Source: UBA1774 sp045223835
Lineage (GTDB): Bacteria; Bacillota; Clostridia; Oscillospirales; Oscillospiraceae
DNA: 28,562 nt
Direction of reading: 5' to 3'
Assembly (NCBI GenBank): GCA_045223835.1
Contig: JBGUZS010000137.1
Location: forward strand, 1-28,562
Both the position numbers and the translations under genes were made by a program. Every line of letters starts with the position of its first letter. The stretch's first letter is position 1. Below the pieces are notes generated by a model that was given only the letters and a program-made list of their open reading frames with translations, ran no database searches and had not been told where the DNA came from. This document shows, piece after piece, positions 15,652 through 23,820 of the stretch.

Positions 15652-16721
15652 AAAAACGGTTTTTGGTCCTTGAGGACGGACAGATTTTTGAAGGGCGCGC
15701 CTTCGGCGCCGACGCGGAGCGGGTGGGAGAACTGGTCTTTACCACCGGCATGTGCGGCTATATCGAGACCCTGACCGACCCCAGTTATTACGGACAGATC
15801 GTGCTACAGACCTTTCCCTCCATCGGCAATTATGGGATCATCCCCGAGGATTTTGAGGGCAGCTGTCAGGTACGGGGCTATGTGGTCCGGGAGCTGTGCA
15901 GCGAACCCTCCAACTTCCGTTCGGCGGGAACGGTGGACGAGTTCCTGAAAGAACGGGGCGTACCCGGTGTCTCCGGCGTGGATACCCGGGAAATCACCCG
16001 TATCATCCGGGAGCATGGGGTGATGAACGCCATCCTCTGCGACACCCCACCGAAGTCCCTGGAGGCGGTCAAGGACTTCCGGATCACTCATGCGGTAGCC
16101 CATGTTTCAACTTCTGAGGAGGAAACCTATCCTGCGATCGGCGAAGAGCGGTTCCGCGTTGCGCTGCTGGATTACGGGGAGAAGAGAAATATCCTCCGGG
16201 AACTCTGCAAACGGGGCTGCACCGTTGAACGGTATCCCTATGATACTCCTGCGGAGCGGATCTTGGCGGGGAACTATGACGGAGTGATGCTCTCCAACGG
16301 CCCAGGGGATCCGGCGGAGAATGCCGGGCCGATCGCGGAACTGCGCAAGCTTTTCGGTAAGCTTCCGATGTTCGGCATCTGCCTGGGACACCAGCTCATG
16401 GCCCTCTCCCAGGGGGGAGAGACGGTGAAGCTGAAATACGGTCATCGCGGCGCAAATCAACCCGTTCGCGACCTTGCGGGCGGCAGAACTTACATTACCA
16501 GCCAGAATCACGGCTATGCCGTGGTCTCCGAAAGCCTGAAAAACGGCGTGGTGCGCTATATCCAGGCGAACGACAGGACCTGCGAAGGGATCGAGTACCC
16601 GGAGTCCCGCGCCTTCTCTGTGCAGTTCCACCCGGAGGCCTGCGCGGGGCCGGCGGATACGTCGTTCCTGTTCGACCGCTTCTGCGCTTTGATGGGAGGC
16701 GAGATGAATGCCAAGGGATAA
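15648..16721 (+). CDS. carA: Carbamoyl-phosphate synthase small subunit (glutaminase)
   Basis: A class I glutamine amidotransferase that hydrolyses glutamine and channels ammonia to CarB. The protein is 357 aa. The N-terminal synthetase-docking domain contains TGMCGYIETLTDPSYYGQI. The GATase domain has LSNGPGDP, the nucleophile elbow GICLGHQ with Cys245, and the catalytic His/Glu in VQFHPEA. It overlaps argF by 4 nt and carB by 14 nt, so the three are translationally coupled. The position inside an ArgR-type operon without pyr genes suggests an arginine-specific synthetase, although a single enzyme could serve both pathways. Confidence 0.96.
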   Translation: MKKRFLVLEDGQIFEGRAFGADAERVGELVFTTGMCGYIETLTDPSYYGQIVLQTFPSIGNYGIIPEDFEGSCQVRGYVVRELCSEPSNFRSAGTVDEFLKERGVPGVSGVDTREITRIIREHGVMNAILCDTPPKSLEAVKDFRITHAVAHVSTSEEETYPAIGEERFRVALLDYGEKRNILRELCKRGCTVERYPYDTPAERILAGNYDGVMLSNGPGDPAENAGPIAELRKLFGKLPMFGICLGHQLMALSQGGETVKLKYGHRGANQPVRDLAGGRTYITSQNHGYAVVSESLKNGVVRYIQANDRTCEGIEYPESRAFSVQFHPEACAGPADTSFLFDRFCALMGGEMNAKG

Positions 16722-19700
16722 AAGCATCAAAAAGGTGCTGGTCATCGGCTCCGGACCGATCGTCATCGGTCAGGCGGCGGAGTTCGATTATGCCGGTGCT
16801 CAGGCCTGTCGGGTGCTGAAAAGCGAAGGGGTCAGCGTGGTGCTGGTGAACTCCAACCCCGCCACAATCATGACGGATAAAGCCCTGGCGGATGAGATCT
16901 ACCTGGAGCCCCTTACCACGGCCTCCGTCAAACGGATCATCGAGAAGGAAAAGCCGGATAGTCTTCTGGCCGGTCTGGGGGGCCAGACGGGTCTCACGCT
17001 GGCGATGAAGCTCCATGCGGAAGGCTTTCTGCAGGCTCATGGCGTCCGGCTGATCGGCACAAACGCGGAAGCGATCGACAAGGCGGAGGACCGCAAGCTC
17101 TTCAAGGAGACCATGGAAGCCATCGGCGAGCCGGTGATCCCTTCGGATATCGCGAACGATCTGGATACGGCCCTGGATATCGCAGCCCGGATCGGTTATC
17201 CCGTGATCGTACGCCCCGCCTTCACCCTGGGAGGCTCGGGGGGCGGCGTGGCCTACTCGGAGGAGGAGCTTCGCACAGTCGCACGAACGGGGCTGGACGC
17301 CTCTCCCATCACCCAGATCCTTGTGGAGAAGTATATCTACGGGTGGAAGGAGATCGAGTTTGAGACGATGCGGGACGGCGCCGGCAACGTGATCGCCGTC
17401 TGCAGCATGGAAAACGTGGATCCGGTGGGGGTGCATACCGGGGACAGCATCGTTGTTGCGCCTACCCTGACGCTGGCCAACAAGGAGTTCCAGATGCTGC
17501 GGAGCGCGGCGCTCAACATCATCTCCGCCCTGGAGATTGTGGGCGGCTGCAACTGCCAGTTTGCCCTGGACCCCAAGAGCATGGATTATGCTGTGATCGA
17601 GGTGAATCCCCGGGTATCCCGGTCCTCCGCCCTGGCATCGAAGGCGACGGGGTATCCCATCGCCAAGATCACCACAAAGCTGGCCCTGGGCTATACCCTG
17701 GACGAGATCCCCAACGATATCACGGGAAAGACCTGCGCCTGCTTCGAACCCACCATCGACTATGTGGTGGTGAAATTCCCCAAATGGCCCTTTGATAAAT
17801 TCCCCGGCGCATCCCATAAGCTGGGCACCCAGATGAAGGCGACAGGCGAGGTCATGGCCATCGGCAGCAGCTTCGAAATGGCGCTCATGAAGGCAGTGCG
17901 GGGAGCGGAGATCCATCTGGATACTCTGCGGGCAGAACCCCTGAGCGATGAACCGGTGGAGGAGCGCCTGAAGAAATGTGATGACCGCCGCCTCTTCACC
18001 GTGTTTGAGGCGATCCGGAAGGGCGTCAGTCTGGAACGGATCAATGAGATCACCCGGATCGACCTGCTGTTTCTGCGGAGTATCCGCCGCCTGGCAGAGT
18101 ATGAGGCGGCGCTGGAGCAGGGCCTGACCCCGGAGCTGTACCGGGAGGGAAAACGGCTGGGCTATCCCGATGCGGCCATCCATCGCCTTTCCGACGCCGG
18201 AGAGCTGCCGGAATTCCGTGCCGCCTTCAAGATGGTGGATACCTGCGGAGCGGAGATGGATGCGGAGACGCCCTATTTCTACGCGACGGCTGACGAAGTA
18301 TGCGAATCCAGGAGCTTTCACCGGTCCGGAAAGCCGGTGGTGATGGTCCTGGGCTCCGGCCCGATCCGTATCGGACAGGGTATTGAATTCGACTATTCCT
18401 CCGTTCACTGCGTCTGGACCCTGCAGAAGATGGGGTACGATGTGGTGATCGTGAACAACAATCCGGAGACGGTCTCTACGGACTACGACACCGCAGACCG
18501 ACTGTATTTTGAACCGCTGACGCCGGAGGACGTGATGCAGATCATCCGGGTGGAGAAGCCGGTCGGCGTGGTGGTGGCCTTCGGCGGACAGACGGCCATT
18601 GCGCTAACGGCGTTCCTGGATAAGCAGGGGATACCCATCCTTGGCACCTCCGCCTCGGGCATCGATCTGGCGGAGGATCGGGAGCGTTTCGACCACCTCC
18701 TGGAGAAGCTGGGGATATCCCGCCCGAAGGGCAAAGGGGTGAACACCCTGGATGAAGCCCTGGCCGCGGCAGAGGAACTGGGTTACCCGGTCCTGCTGCG
18801 CCCCTCCTATGTCATCGGCGGACAGAATATGCAGATCATTCACAATGCCGCGGACGTCCGACGCTATATGGAACGCATCCTGGCCCAGGGGATCGATAAT
18901 CCGGTGCTGGTGGACAAATACATGGAGGGGACCGAGCTGGAGGTCGACGTGATCTCCGACGGGACGGATATCCTGATCCCCGGGATCATGGAGCATATCG
19001 AGCGGGCGGGAGTCCACAGCGGGGATTCCATCGCCGTATATCCCCCCTATAATCTGAATGATATGATGACCGAGGAGATCGTGGACTGCTCCAGGAAGCT
19101 GGCCTTGTCCCTGGGAACGCAGGGCCTGGTCAACATCCAGTACCTGATCTACCGGAACCGTCTGTATGTGATCGAGGTCAATCCCCGGGCCTCCCGTACC
19201 GTGCCCTATATCAGCAAGGTTACCGGCCTGCCTATGGTGGACGTGGCCTCCCGGGTGATGCTGGGCGCGAAGCTGAAGGACCTGGGGTATGAGCCGGGTC
19301 TGCTGAACCCGCCGCCGTACTGGGCCGTGAAGGTTCCCGTCTTCTCCTTCGAAAAGCTGACGGATGTGAACGCATACCTGGGTCCGGAAATGAAATCCAC
19401 TGGCGAGGTGCTGGGGATCGGCAGGACGCTGCCGGAAGCCCTGTTCAAGGGACTGACCTCCGCCGGGATGACTCTGCAGCCCGGATCGGACCAGGAGCCG
19501 GGCGTGCTGGTGAGCGTGGACAGCCATGATCTTCCGGAGATCGTCTCTCTGGCCAAGAAGCTGGATGATCTGCATTTCCGCATTTATGCCACACCGGAGA
19601 CGGCGGAGGAGATCGCAAAGCTGGGGATCGACGTGGAGACGGTGAAGGGCATCCGGGAGAGCGACCATGTATTTGACCTGCTGGACAGCGGATGGATCAA

Positions 19701-20736
19701 CTGCATCGTATATACCGGCGCTCTGATGGACGACACGGTGGAGGACTATATCGCCCTTCATCGGCGGGCGCTGCTTCGCTCCATTCCCTGTTTCACCTCT
19801 CTGGATACGGCAAACGCCCTGGCGGACATGATCGCCGGCCGATTCAACCAGCAGAATACGGAGCTTGTGGATATCAGCCATATGCGCACCGCCCGCCAGA
19901 CCCTGGAGTTTGCCAAGATGCAGGCGACGGGCGACGATTATATCTTTATCGAAGAGCCGGAGGGGGGGATCTCCTGTCCGGAATCCCTGAGCGTGAGCCT
20001 GTGCGACAGGAACCGGGGGATCGGCGGATACGGGATCGTGCTCATCGGCCCCAGTCAGGTGGCGGACGCCCGTATGCGCATCTACAACCGGGACGGAACG
20101 GACGGCGGCATGGGCGGAAACGCGATCCGGTGCGTGGGCAAATATCTGTACGACAGCGGCCGGGTCAGAAAAAGGGAGATGCGGATAGAAACCTCGGCCG
20201 GGGTGAAGGAGCTGCGCCTGTATACCAGCGGGGAAGAAGTGAACCTGGTTACGGTGAAGATGGGTGTTCCGGAATTCCATCCGGCCCTGATCCCTGTGGA
20301 TCTGCCGGGGGAACGGATCCTGGACCGCCCGGTGAAGATCGCAGACGGGCGATACAGCGTCAACTGCCTGTCTCTTGGGAATCCGCACTGCGTCGTATTT
20401 GTGGAACGGGTGGATCGTTTTCCCGTGGAGACGGTGGGCCCCTTGTTCGAGCACGGAGAGATATTCCCCCAGCGGGTGAATACGGAATTCGTGCGGGTCG
20501 TGAACCGGAATATGCTGAAAATGCGCGTCTACGAACGGGGCAACGGGGAAACCAATGCCTGCGGCACCGGCGCCTGCGCCGCCGTCATCGCGGCTGTGGA
20601 AAACGGCCTGTGCGAGAAGGGGGAGACCGTCACCGTCAAGGTGCGGGGCGGCGACCTGATGGTGGTGTACGACGATACGGGGGTGACTCTGACGGGGGAC
20701 GCGGTGATGGTGTATCGGGGCAGCTTCCGATACTGA
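16708..20736 (+). CDS. carB: Carbamoyl-phosphate synthase large subunit fused to a degenerate diaminopimelate-epimerase-like domain
   Basis: A 1342-aa protein, about 270 residues longer than usual CarB (~1070). Residues 1-540 and 541-930 are the two duplicated ATP-grasp halves (VIGSGPIVIGQAAEFDYAG; VLGSGPIRIGQGIEFDYSS). Residues about 932-1050 are the MGS-like allosteric domain. From about residue 1064 to the end there is a full-length DapF-like domain (~279 aa): FAKMQATGDDYIF, GIGGYGIVLI, AIRCVGKYLYD, SLGNPHCVVFVE, and ETNACGTGACAA with Cys1285. Three normally conserved DapF positions differ: Asp1076 for the substrate-contacting Asn, Tyr1108 for Asp in the GxGxD motif, and Gly1136 for the first catalytic Cys (MGGN instead of MCGN). 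Carbamoyl-phosphate synthesis should be intact, but DAP epimerase activity is doubtful. The junction is in frame with no stop and no good internal ribosome binding site; an in-frame ATG occurs at 19882. Confidence 0.93.
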   Translation: MPRDKSIKKVLVIGSGPIVIGQAAEFDYAGAQACRVLKSEGVSVVLVNSNPATIMTDKALADEIYLEPLTTASVKRIIEKEKPDSLLAGLGGQTGLTLAMKLHAEGFLQAHGVRLIGTNAEAIDKAEDRKLFKETMEAIGEPVIPSDIANDLDTALDIAARIGYPVIVRPAFTLGGSGGGVAYSEEELRTVARTGLDASPITQILVEKYIYGWKEIEFETMRDGAGNVIAVCSMENVDPVGVHTGDSIVVAPTLTLANKEFQMLRSAALNIISALEIVGGCNCQFALDPKSMDYAVIEVNPRVSRSSALASKATGYPIAKITTKLALGYTLDEIPNDITGKTCACFEPTIDYVVVKFPKWPFDKFPGASHKLGTQMKATGEVMAIGSSFEMALMKAVRGAEIHLDTLRAEPLSDEPVEERLKKCDDRRLFTVFEAIRKGVSLERINEITRIDLLFLRSIRRLAEYEAALEQGLTPELYREGKRLGYPDAAIHRLSDAGELPEFRAAFKMVDTCGAEMDAETPYFYATADEVCESRSFHRSGKPVVMVLGSGPIRIGQGIEFDYSSVHCVWTLQKMGYDVVIVNNNPETVSTDYDTADRLYFEPLTPEDVMQIIRVEKPVGVVVAFGGQTAIALTAFLDKQGIPILGTSASGIDLAEDRERFDHLLEKLGISRPKGKGVNTLDEALAAAEELGYPVLLRPSYVIGGQNMQIIHNAADVRRYMERILAQGIDNPVLVDKYMEGTELEVDVISDGTDILIPGIMEHIERAGVHSGDSIAVYPPYNLNDMMTEEIVDCSRKLALSLGTQGLVNIQYLIYRNRLYVIEVNPRASRTVPYISKVTGLPMVDVASRVMLGAKLKDLGYEPGLLNPPPYWAVKVPVFSFEKLTDVNAYLGPEMKSTGEVLGIGRTLPEALFKGLTSAGMTLQPGSDQEPGVLVSVDSHDLPEIVSLAKKLDDLHFRIYATPETAEEIAKLGIDVETVKGIRESDHVFDLLDSGWINCIVYTGALMDDTVEDYIALHRRALLRSIPCFTSLDTANALADMIAGRFNQQNTELVDISHMRTARQTLEFAKMQATGDDYIFIEEPEGGISCPESLSVSLCDRNRGIGGYGIVLIGPSQVADARMRIYNRDGTDGGMGGNAIRCVGKYLYDSGRVRKREMRIETSAGVKELRLYTSGEEVNLVTVKMGVPEFHPALIPVDLPGERILDRPVKIADGRYSVNCLSLGNPHCVVFVERVDRFPVETVGPLFEHGEIFPQRVNTEFVRVVNRNMLKMRVYERGNGETNACGTGACAAVIAAVENGLCEKGETVTVKVRGGDLMVVYDDTGVTLTGDAVMVYRGSFRY

Positions 20737-20766
20737 GGATCGGTATCCCGCTGTGGGGATGAACAA

Positions 20767-20793
20767 GAAAACCGGGAATTGTTTTCATTTTTT
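20767..20793 (+). terminator. Weak candidate terminator after carB
   Basis: A 6-bp stem GAAAAC/GTTTTC (20767-20772 with 20781-20786) is followed by ATTTTTT. It is short and AT-rich, but it is the only candidate between carB and the riboswitch promoter. Confidence 0.35.
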
Positions 20794-20806
20794 ATGCATT
20801 TGCCTA

Positions 20807-20835
20807 TAGACAAATGGGTTTCCTTGTGCTATGAT
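20807..20835 (+). promoter_or_regulatory. Strong extended -10 promoter for the riboswitch transcript
   Basis: TAGACA (20807-20812, 5 of 6 to consensus), a 17-nt spacer, and TATGAT (20830-20835) preceded by TGC (extended -10). The start point would be near 20842, about 20 nt before the aptamer. Confidence 0.75.
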
Positions 20836-20860
20836 GTGAACAGTTCAAACAACAATTGAA

Positions 20861-21080
20861 TGCACTTGTCATCTTGGCCGTACGATCAGCTTGATCAGGT
20901 CCTGATGTAGACGGAATGGGGTGCAAAGCCCCGCGTTGCCGACGCTGTAAGCGTGAGACCGGTCCGAAGACGTAGAGTCTGGGCGAAAGCCAGCCACTGG
21001 GAGCATTCCTGGGAAGGTAGGAACCGGGCGCAGGAGAAGTCTTTTCTCCCTATCGCGAGTCAGAAGACTTACGAGTGTAT
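20861..21080 (+). promoter_or_regulatory. Cobalamin (vitamin B12) riboswitch aptamer
   Basis: Conserved pieces occur in the correct order on the plus strand: GGGGTGCAAAGCCCC, then GACGCTGTAAGCGTGAG, the B12-box half AGCCACTGGGAG, CTGGGAAGG, and GCGAGTCAGAAGACTT at the 3' side. The closing stem P1 can be drawn as about 10 bp between 20860-20869 and 21071-21080. This fits Rfam-type cobalamin riboswitches. It has its own strong promoter. No plus-strand gene lies downstream before the convergent LTA-synthase-like gene, so it has no obvious coding target. Confidence 0.85.
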
Positions 21081-21124
21081 GTTCCGCAGCTTTGCTGCGG
21101 GTTAACACGAGCGGTCTACTCGTG
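21071..21124 (+). promoter_or_regulatory. Putative expression platform with mutually exclusive stems
   Basis: ACGAGT (21071-21076), the 3' strand of P1, can also pair with ACTCGT (21118-21123). When P1 is closed, CACGAG (21106-21111) can instead pair with CTCGTG (21119-21124). A small hairpin CCGCAGC/GCTGCGG (21085-21101) lies between. This is the layout of a two-state switch in front of the terminator at 21141; it is a hand-drawn fold. Confidence 0.4.
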
Positions 21125-21241
21125 GATTGATTGCATGAATAACGGATGCTTCAATTCCCTTTGTTTGGAATGAGGCATCCGTTCATTTTTATTTGTTTCC
21201 TGAAGCGGAATGCGGCTCCGCTTTTTGGATAATTCCTCCAT
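21116..21241 (-). CDS. Candidate 41-aa small ORF antisense to the riboswitch 3' end
   Basis: The ATG at 21241 (minus) has an ideal GGAGG 6 nt upstream (21248-21252). The 41 codons end in TAG at 21116-21118. The peptide begins MEELSKKRSRIPLQ and is basic, with no recognisable domain. Much of it is the complement of the terminator hairpins, so its composition may be incidental. No promoter is visible, and the LTA-synthase terminator lies upstream of it. It is listed only because the ribosome binding site is so good. Confidence 0.15.
   Translation of the reverse strand: MEELSKKRSRIPLQETNKNERMPHSKQRELKHPLFMQSIHE
21141..21189 (+). terminator. Intrinsic terminator of the riboswitch transcript
   Basis: The outer stem AACGGATGC (21141-21149) pairs with GCATCCGTT (21175-21183). 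Inner pairs extend it to about 17 bp with one bulge, followed by CATTTTT. A transcript from 20842 to here would be about 350 nt. Confidence 0.85.
21203..21226 (+). terminator. Second terminator-like hairpin
   Basis: AAGCGGA (21203-21209) pairs with TCCGCTT (21217-21223), running into T5. It lies 14 nt after the first terminator and could catch readthrough. Confidence 0.5.
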
Positions 21242-21283
21242 AAGTTACCTCCATCCTCTTGCACCTCTTGCACGGCGTGAAAT

Positions 21284-21311
21284 CCGCCGTCTGTTCGGAC
21301 GCAGACGGCGG
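21284..21311. repeat. Perfect 10-bp hairpin without T-run
   Basis: CCGCCGTCTG (21284-21293) pairs with CAGACGGCGG (21302-21311). Its CCGTCTG/CAGACGG core is the same as in the terminator at 9938-9964. The remainder of 21227-21360 shows no other feature. Confidence 0.5.
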
Positions 21312-21359
21312 GTGCTCCGCCAAAAATGATGACTGACTGAAACGGGAGTCGATCCTGAC

Positions 21360-21422
21360 AAAAGGCGCTGCACCGGCGGCCATGCGGCATGGCCTCAGTG
21401 CAGCGCCTTTTGTGTTTTTTTG
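21360..21422. terminator. Large bidirectional terminator between riboswitch region and LTA-synthase-like gene
   Basis: A 14-bp stem (21360-21373 with 21398-21411) encloses an inner hairpin (GGCCATG/CATGGCC). On the plus strand it ends in TTTT then G-T-G and T7. On the minus strand it lies 28 nt after the LTA-synthase-like stop and ends in T4. The longer T-run is on the plus strand, in the riboswitch direction. Confidence 0.85.
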
Positions 21423-21438
21423 TCGGCGGAAGAGGTCC

Positions 21439-23718
21439 TCAGGTTTTGCCCGGAGCCGTCCAGCGCCAGTAGTACTGCGCTATGCGGAATCGACGAAGGA
21501 CCTCCCGAATCTTCTCGCCCGGCGCTTCCGTTACGGCGTTATCCTGCCAATACAGCTTATAGGTGTGCACCAGGGGAGAGGCATCCATCATTTCGTTGGC
21601 GGTCTGCATGTACCGGTTTCCCTCCAGGCCGGACAGCCGGAAGAAAAGGTTCATCAGAAAACAGGGGCTGATCTTCGGCCCCTCTCCGACGAAATCGAAG
21701 CCCAGCGCCTCCTTGGCGGATTCGTTGGCATGGATGAGATAGGGGGTGCAGTAATAGTTGCAGAAGCCCTCCGTTGTGCGAAAATCAAAATTCACCCCGA
21801 GCCGCTGATACACGCTGTTGCCATTCCCCATCCAGGGATTATGGTCTCCGAATACGATCAGCACCACCGGCTCATCCAAGGCATCCAGCTTGTCAGCCAG
21901 CTCCGCTACATTCTTTCCTGTGTTGGCGATCCCGGCAAAATAATTCCGCAGGATATTCAGCTCCGCCTCGGTATACCCTTCGTTCACAACGGGATTTGTG
22001 TCGTACCAATAGGTATCTGCATCATAGGGACCGTGATTCTGATAGGTGACGCTGAAGCTGAAATACGGATCATCCGAGGCGGCCAGGTGCGCCCGGAGCA
22101 TTTCGTAAAGGTCCGGAATGAAGAGATCGTCATTGATGATGGAGCCGTTGATGGCTCCGTATTTGTTTTCGTAGAAATAGTAATTGTCGAACCCGAGGTA
22201 GCGGTTGACGTTGCCCCGGTTATAAAACCAGTCGTAGCAGGGGTGGCCTCCCTCGGCATAGTATCCCTGGGATTTCAGATAGCGGACGTAGGAGTTGCAG
22301 TCCGCCCGAAAGTCCGAAGCTTCCGCGAAGCCCGTCAGGAAGCTCCATTCCGTATCCACGGTCCCTCCGGCGAAAATATTGGTGATCAGTTCGCCGTGGT
22401 AGCTTCTGGATTCCAGATCATGCATGGGCCCATAGACGAAATCTTTCAGCTGGGGGACGCCGAATTTGGAAAAATCATTATAGGCCTCCAGCATCAGGGA
22501 CACGATATGGACCTTTTTCTCCTCCGGCATGTCCGTATCCGTATGCGCATTCAGGATCCCGCGGGCGGCGTCCGCGCTGTATCCTTCCGGTTCGGTGCGC
22601 TTCGCATCCTGAATGCTCCGCAGAAAGGGATAGACGAATCCCCGGGAGACGAACTGACCGGTGGCAGACCAGGGCGAAACAAGAACATTGTTGGAGGTGG
22701 ACTCGTAGACCGTTTGGCTGAAGTAGAAGCGTCTGCATCCCCATACGGAAAACAGGGCGAGGAAGACAAGGGCCAGGCAGCGCAGCCGCGGTGAGCGCAG
22801 CCGTCCCCGGATAAAGAAGAAGGCGAATAATACCGCCAGTATGCAGATGCCGACGGCGGCGGCCATCTTCCAGTTCAAGGCAAGACCGTACCGGGCAATG
22901 GCCATACCGCCGCCCTCTGAAGCATAGGCCAGGTCGCTGAACAGCAGCGGATCATTGCGCAGGGAGAGCTTGAAGTAGTCTGCCAGGGAAAAACCCAGAA
23001 CCAGGATCCCGGAGATCAGAAAGGCCAGATGGGCCTTGTTGAAAAGAAGGTACAGGAACAGAAGGAGGACCACGACGGGCACGAGGTTCAGCAGGGGAAT
23101 GAGCGGAATGGCAAAGTAGGTCCTTACCATCTCCAGCTTGTAGTCCCCGGCGGCAAAATACAGACTCAGCAGGCCCAGACCGATCCCCAGGATGAGCAGC
23201 GCGAAGAAGGTATACAGGATCCGCAGCAGTTTTCTCAGCAGGTACTCCGATGTTTTTGGGATCAAGCGGCGGCCAAGCACGTAGGTCACTTTCGCTCCCC
23301 GGCGGATGCAGGGCGGCCAGGCGTCCGCAAAGCGCTGCCCCGTCCGCAGGTTTGCCTGACGGGCAAGATCGCTCCATTTTTCGCCGGAAAACAGCTTTGC
23401 CCCGGCCAGCTCAGCCAGCGGAGCCACCGCCTTCTCCGGCAGGCGGGTGAGCCAGATCTGACCGGAGGCGGCGGGCAGGGCGGGGAGCCCTTTGGCCCGC
23501 CGCTTCCAGAAGCGAGCGATCTCTCCCGGCTCGACCCGGCGCAGGAAGCGCCAACGAAGGGCTGAGCCAAGCTTTTCGCTGAACAGACTCAGCAGAAGCC
23601 CCAGAAGTCTGGGGAAAAGCCAGAGGAGCAGCGCAGGCCTGCGGATCAGGCAGCTGCGGTACAAACGGCCGTCTATGGGATACGGACAGACAGCCCGTTC
23701 AAAGATCCAGGTATACAT
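21439..23718 (-). CDS. LTA-synthase-like sulfatase-family membrane enzyme with degenerate HAD-like N-terminus
   Basis: A 759-aa protein. The ATG at 23718 follows GGGAGG by 10 nt; an upstream in-frame ATG lacks a ribosome binding site and lies before the promoter elements. Residues about 1-165 form an atypical extension that resembles HAD-IB phosphatases (RRPALLLWLFPRLLGLLL; FLRRVEPGEIARFWKRR) but has no DxDxT motif. Five membrane spans follow (about 170-345), then an extracellular alkaline-phosphatase-fold domain with the likely nucleophile Thr453 in GGTVDTEWSFLTG, QNHGPY, and the metal ligands FGDHNPW. The family transfers phosphoglycerol or related groups onto envelope polymers or lipids. 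It lies about 100 nt after phosphoketolase, with its own promoter. Exact substrate unknown. Confidence 0.85.
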   Translation of the reverse strand: MYTWIFERAVCPYPIDGRLYRSCLIRRPALLLWLFPRLLGLLLSLFSEKLGSALRWRFLRRVEPGEIARFWKRRAKGLPALPAASGQIWLTRLPEKAVAPLAELAGAKLFSGEKWSDLARQANLRTGQRFADAWPPCIRRGAKVTYVLGRRLIPKTSEYLLRKLLRILYTFFALLILGIGLGLLSLYFAAGDYKLEMVRTYFAIPLIPLLNLVPVVVLLLFLYLLFNKAHLAFLISGILVLGFSLADYFKLSLRNDPLLFSDLAYASEGGGMAIARYGLALNWKMAAAVGICILAVLFAFFFIRGRLRSPRLRCLALVFLALFSVWGCRRFYFSQTVYESTSNNVLVSPWSATGQFVSRGFVYPFLRSIQDAKRTEPEGYSADAARGILNAHTDTDMPEEKKVHIVSLMLEAYNDFSKFGVPQLKDFVYGPMHDLESRSYHGELITNIFAGGTVDTEWSFLTGFAEASDFRADCNSYVRYLKSQGYYAEGGHPCYDWFYNRGNVNRYLGFDNYYFYENKYGAINGSIINDDLFIPDLYEMLRAHLAASDDPYFSFSVTYQNHGPYDADTYWYDTNPVVNEGYTEAELNILRNYFAGIANTGKNVAELADKLDALDEPVVLIVFGDHNPWMGNGNSVYQRLGVNFDFRTTEGFCNYYCTPYLIHANESAKEALGFDFVGEGPKISPCFLMNLFFRLSGLEGNRYMQTANEMMDASPLVHTYKLYWQDNAVTEAPGEKIREVLRRFRIAQYYWRWTAPGKT

Positions 23719-23777
23719 AGTGATTCTGCCTCCCTCGACTGGATGAACCGGTATGGTGATCAGTCGAATACGGGAGA

Positions 23778-23806
23778 AGTATACCACAGCGGGGGGACGT
23801 CCGCAA
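23778..23806 (-). promoter_or_regulatory. Extended -10 promoter for the LTA-synthase-like gene
   Basis: On the minus strand TTGCGG (23801-23806), a 17-nt spacer and TATACT (23778-23783) preceded by TGG. The gap to phosphoketolase is about 100 nt, so separate transcription is plausible. Confidence 0.5.
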
Positions 23807-23820
23807 GGCAGGAGAGCAGT

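Noticed and set aside
19882..20736. Separate dapF gene starting at the internal ATG at 19882
   Set aside because: The frame is continuous with carB, there is no stop codon and no properly spaced ribosome binding site, so a fusion is the simpler reading.
16495..20766. Minus-strand open frames of 637 and 720 codons opposite carA/carB
   Set aside because: Both are antisense shadows of well-conserved enzymes; no ribosome binding site or family motif.
21382..22794. Plus-strand open frame downstream of the cobalamin riboswitch that might be its target
   Set aside because: It begins inside the terminator hairpin and is the complement of the LTA-synthase catalytic domain, with no ribosome binding site and no domain resemblance.
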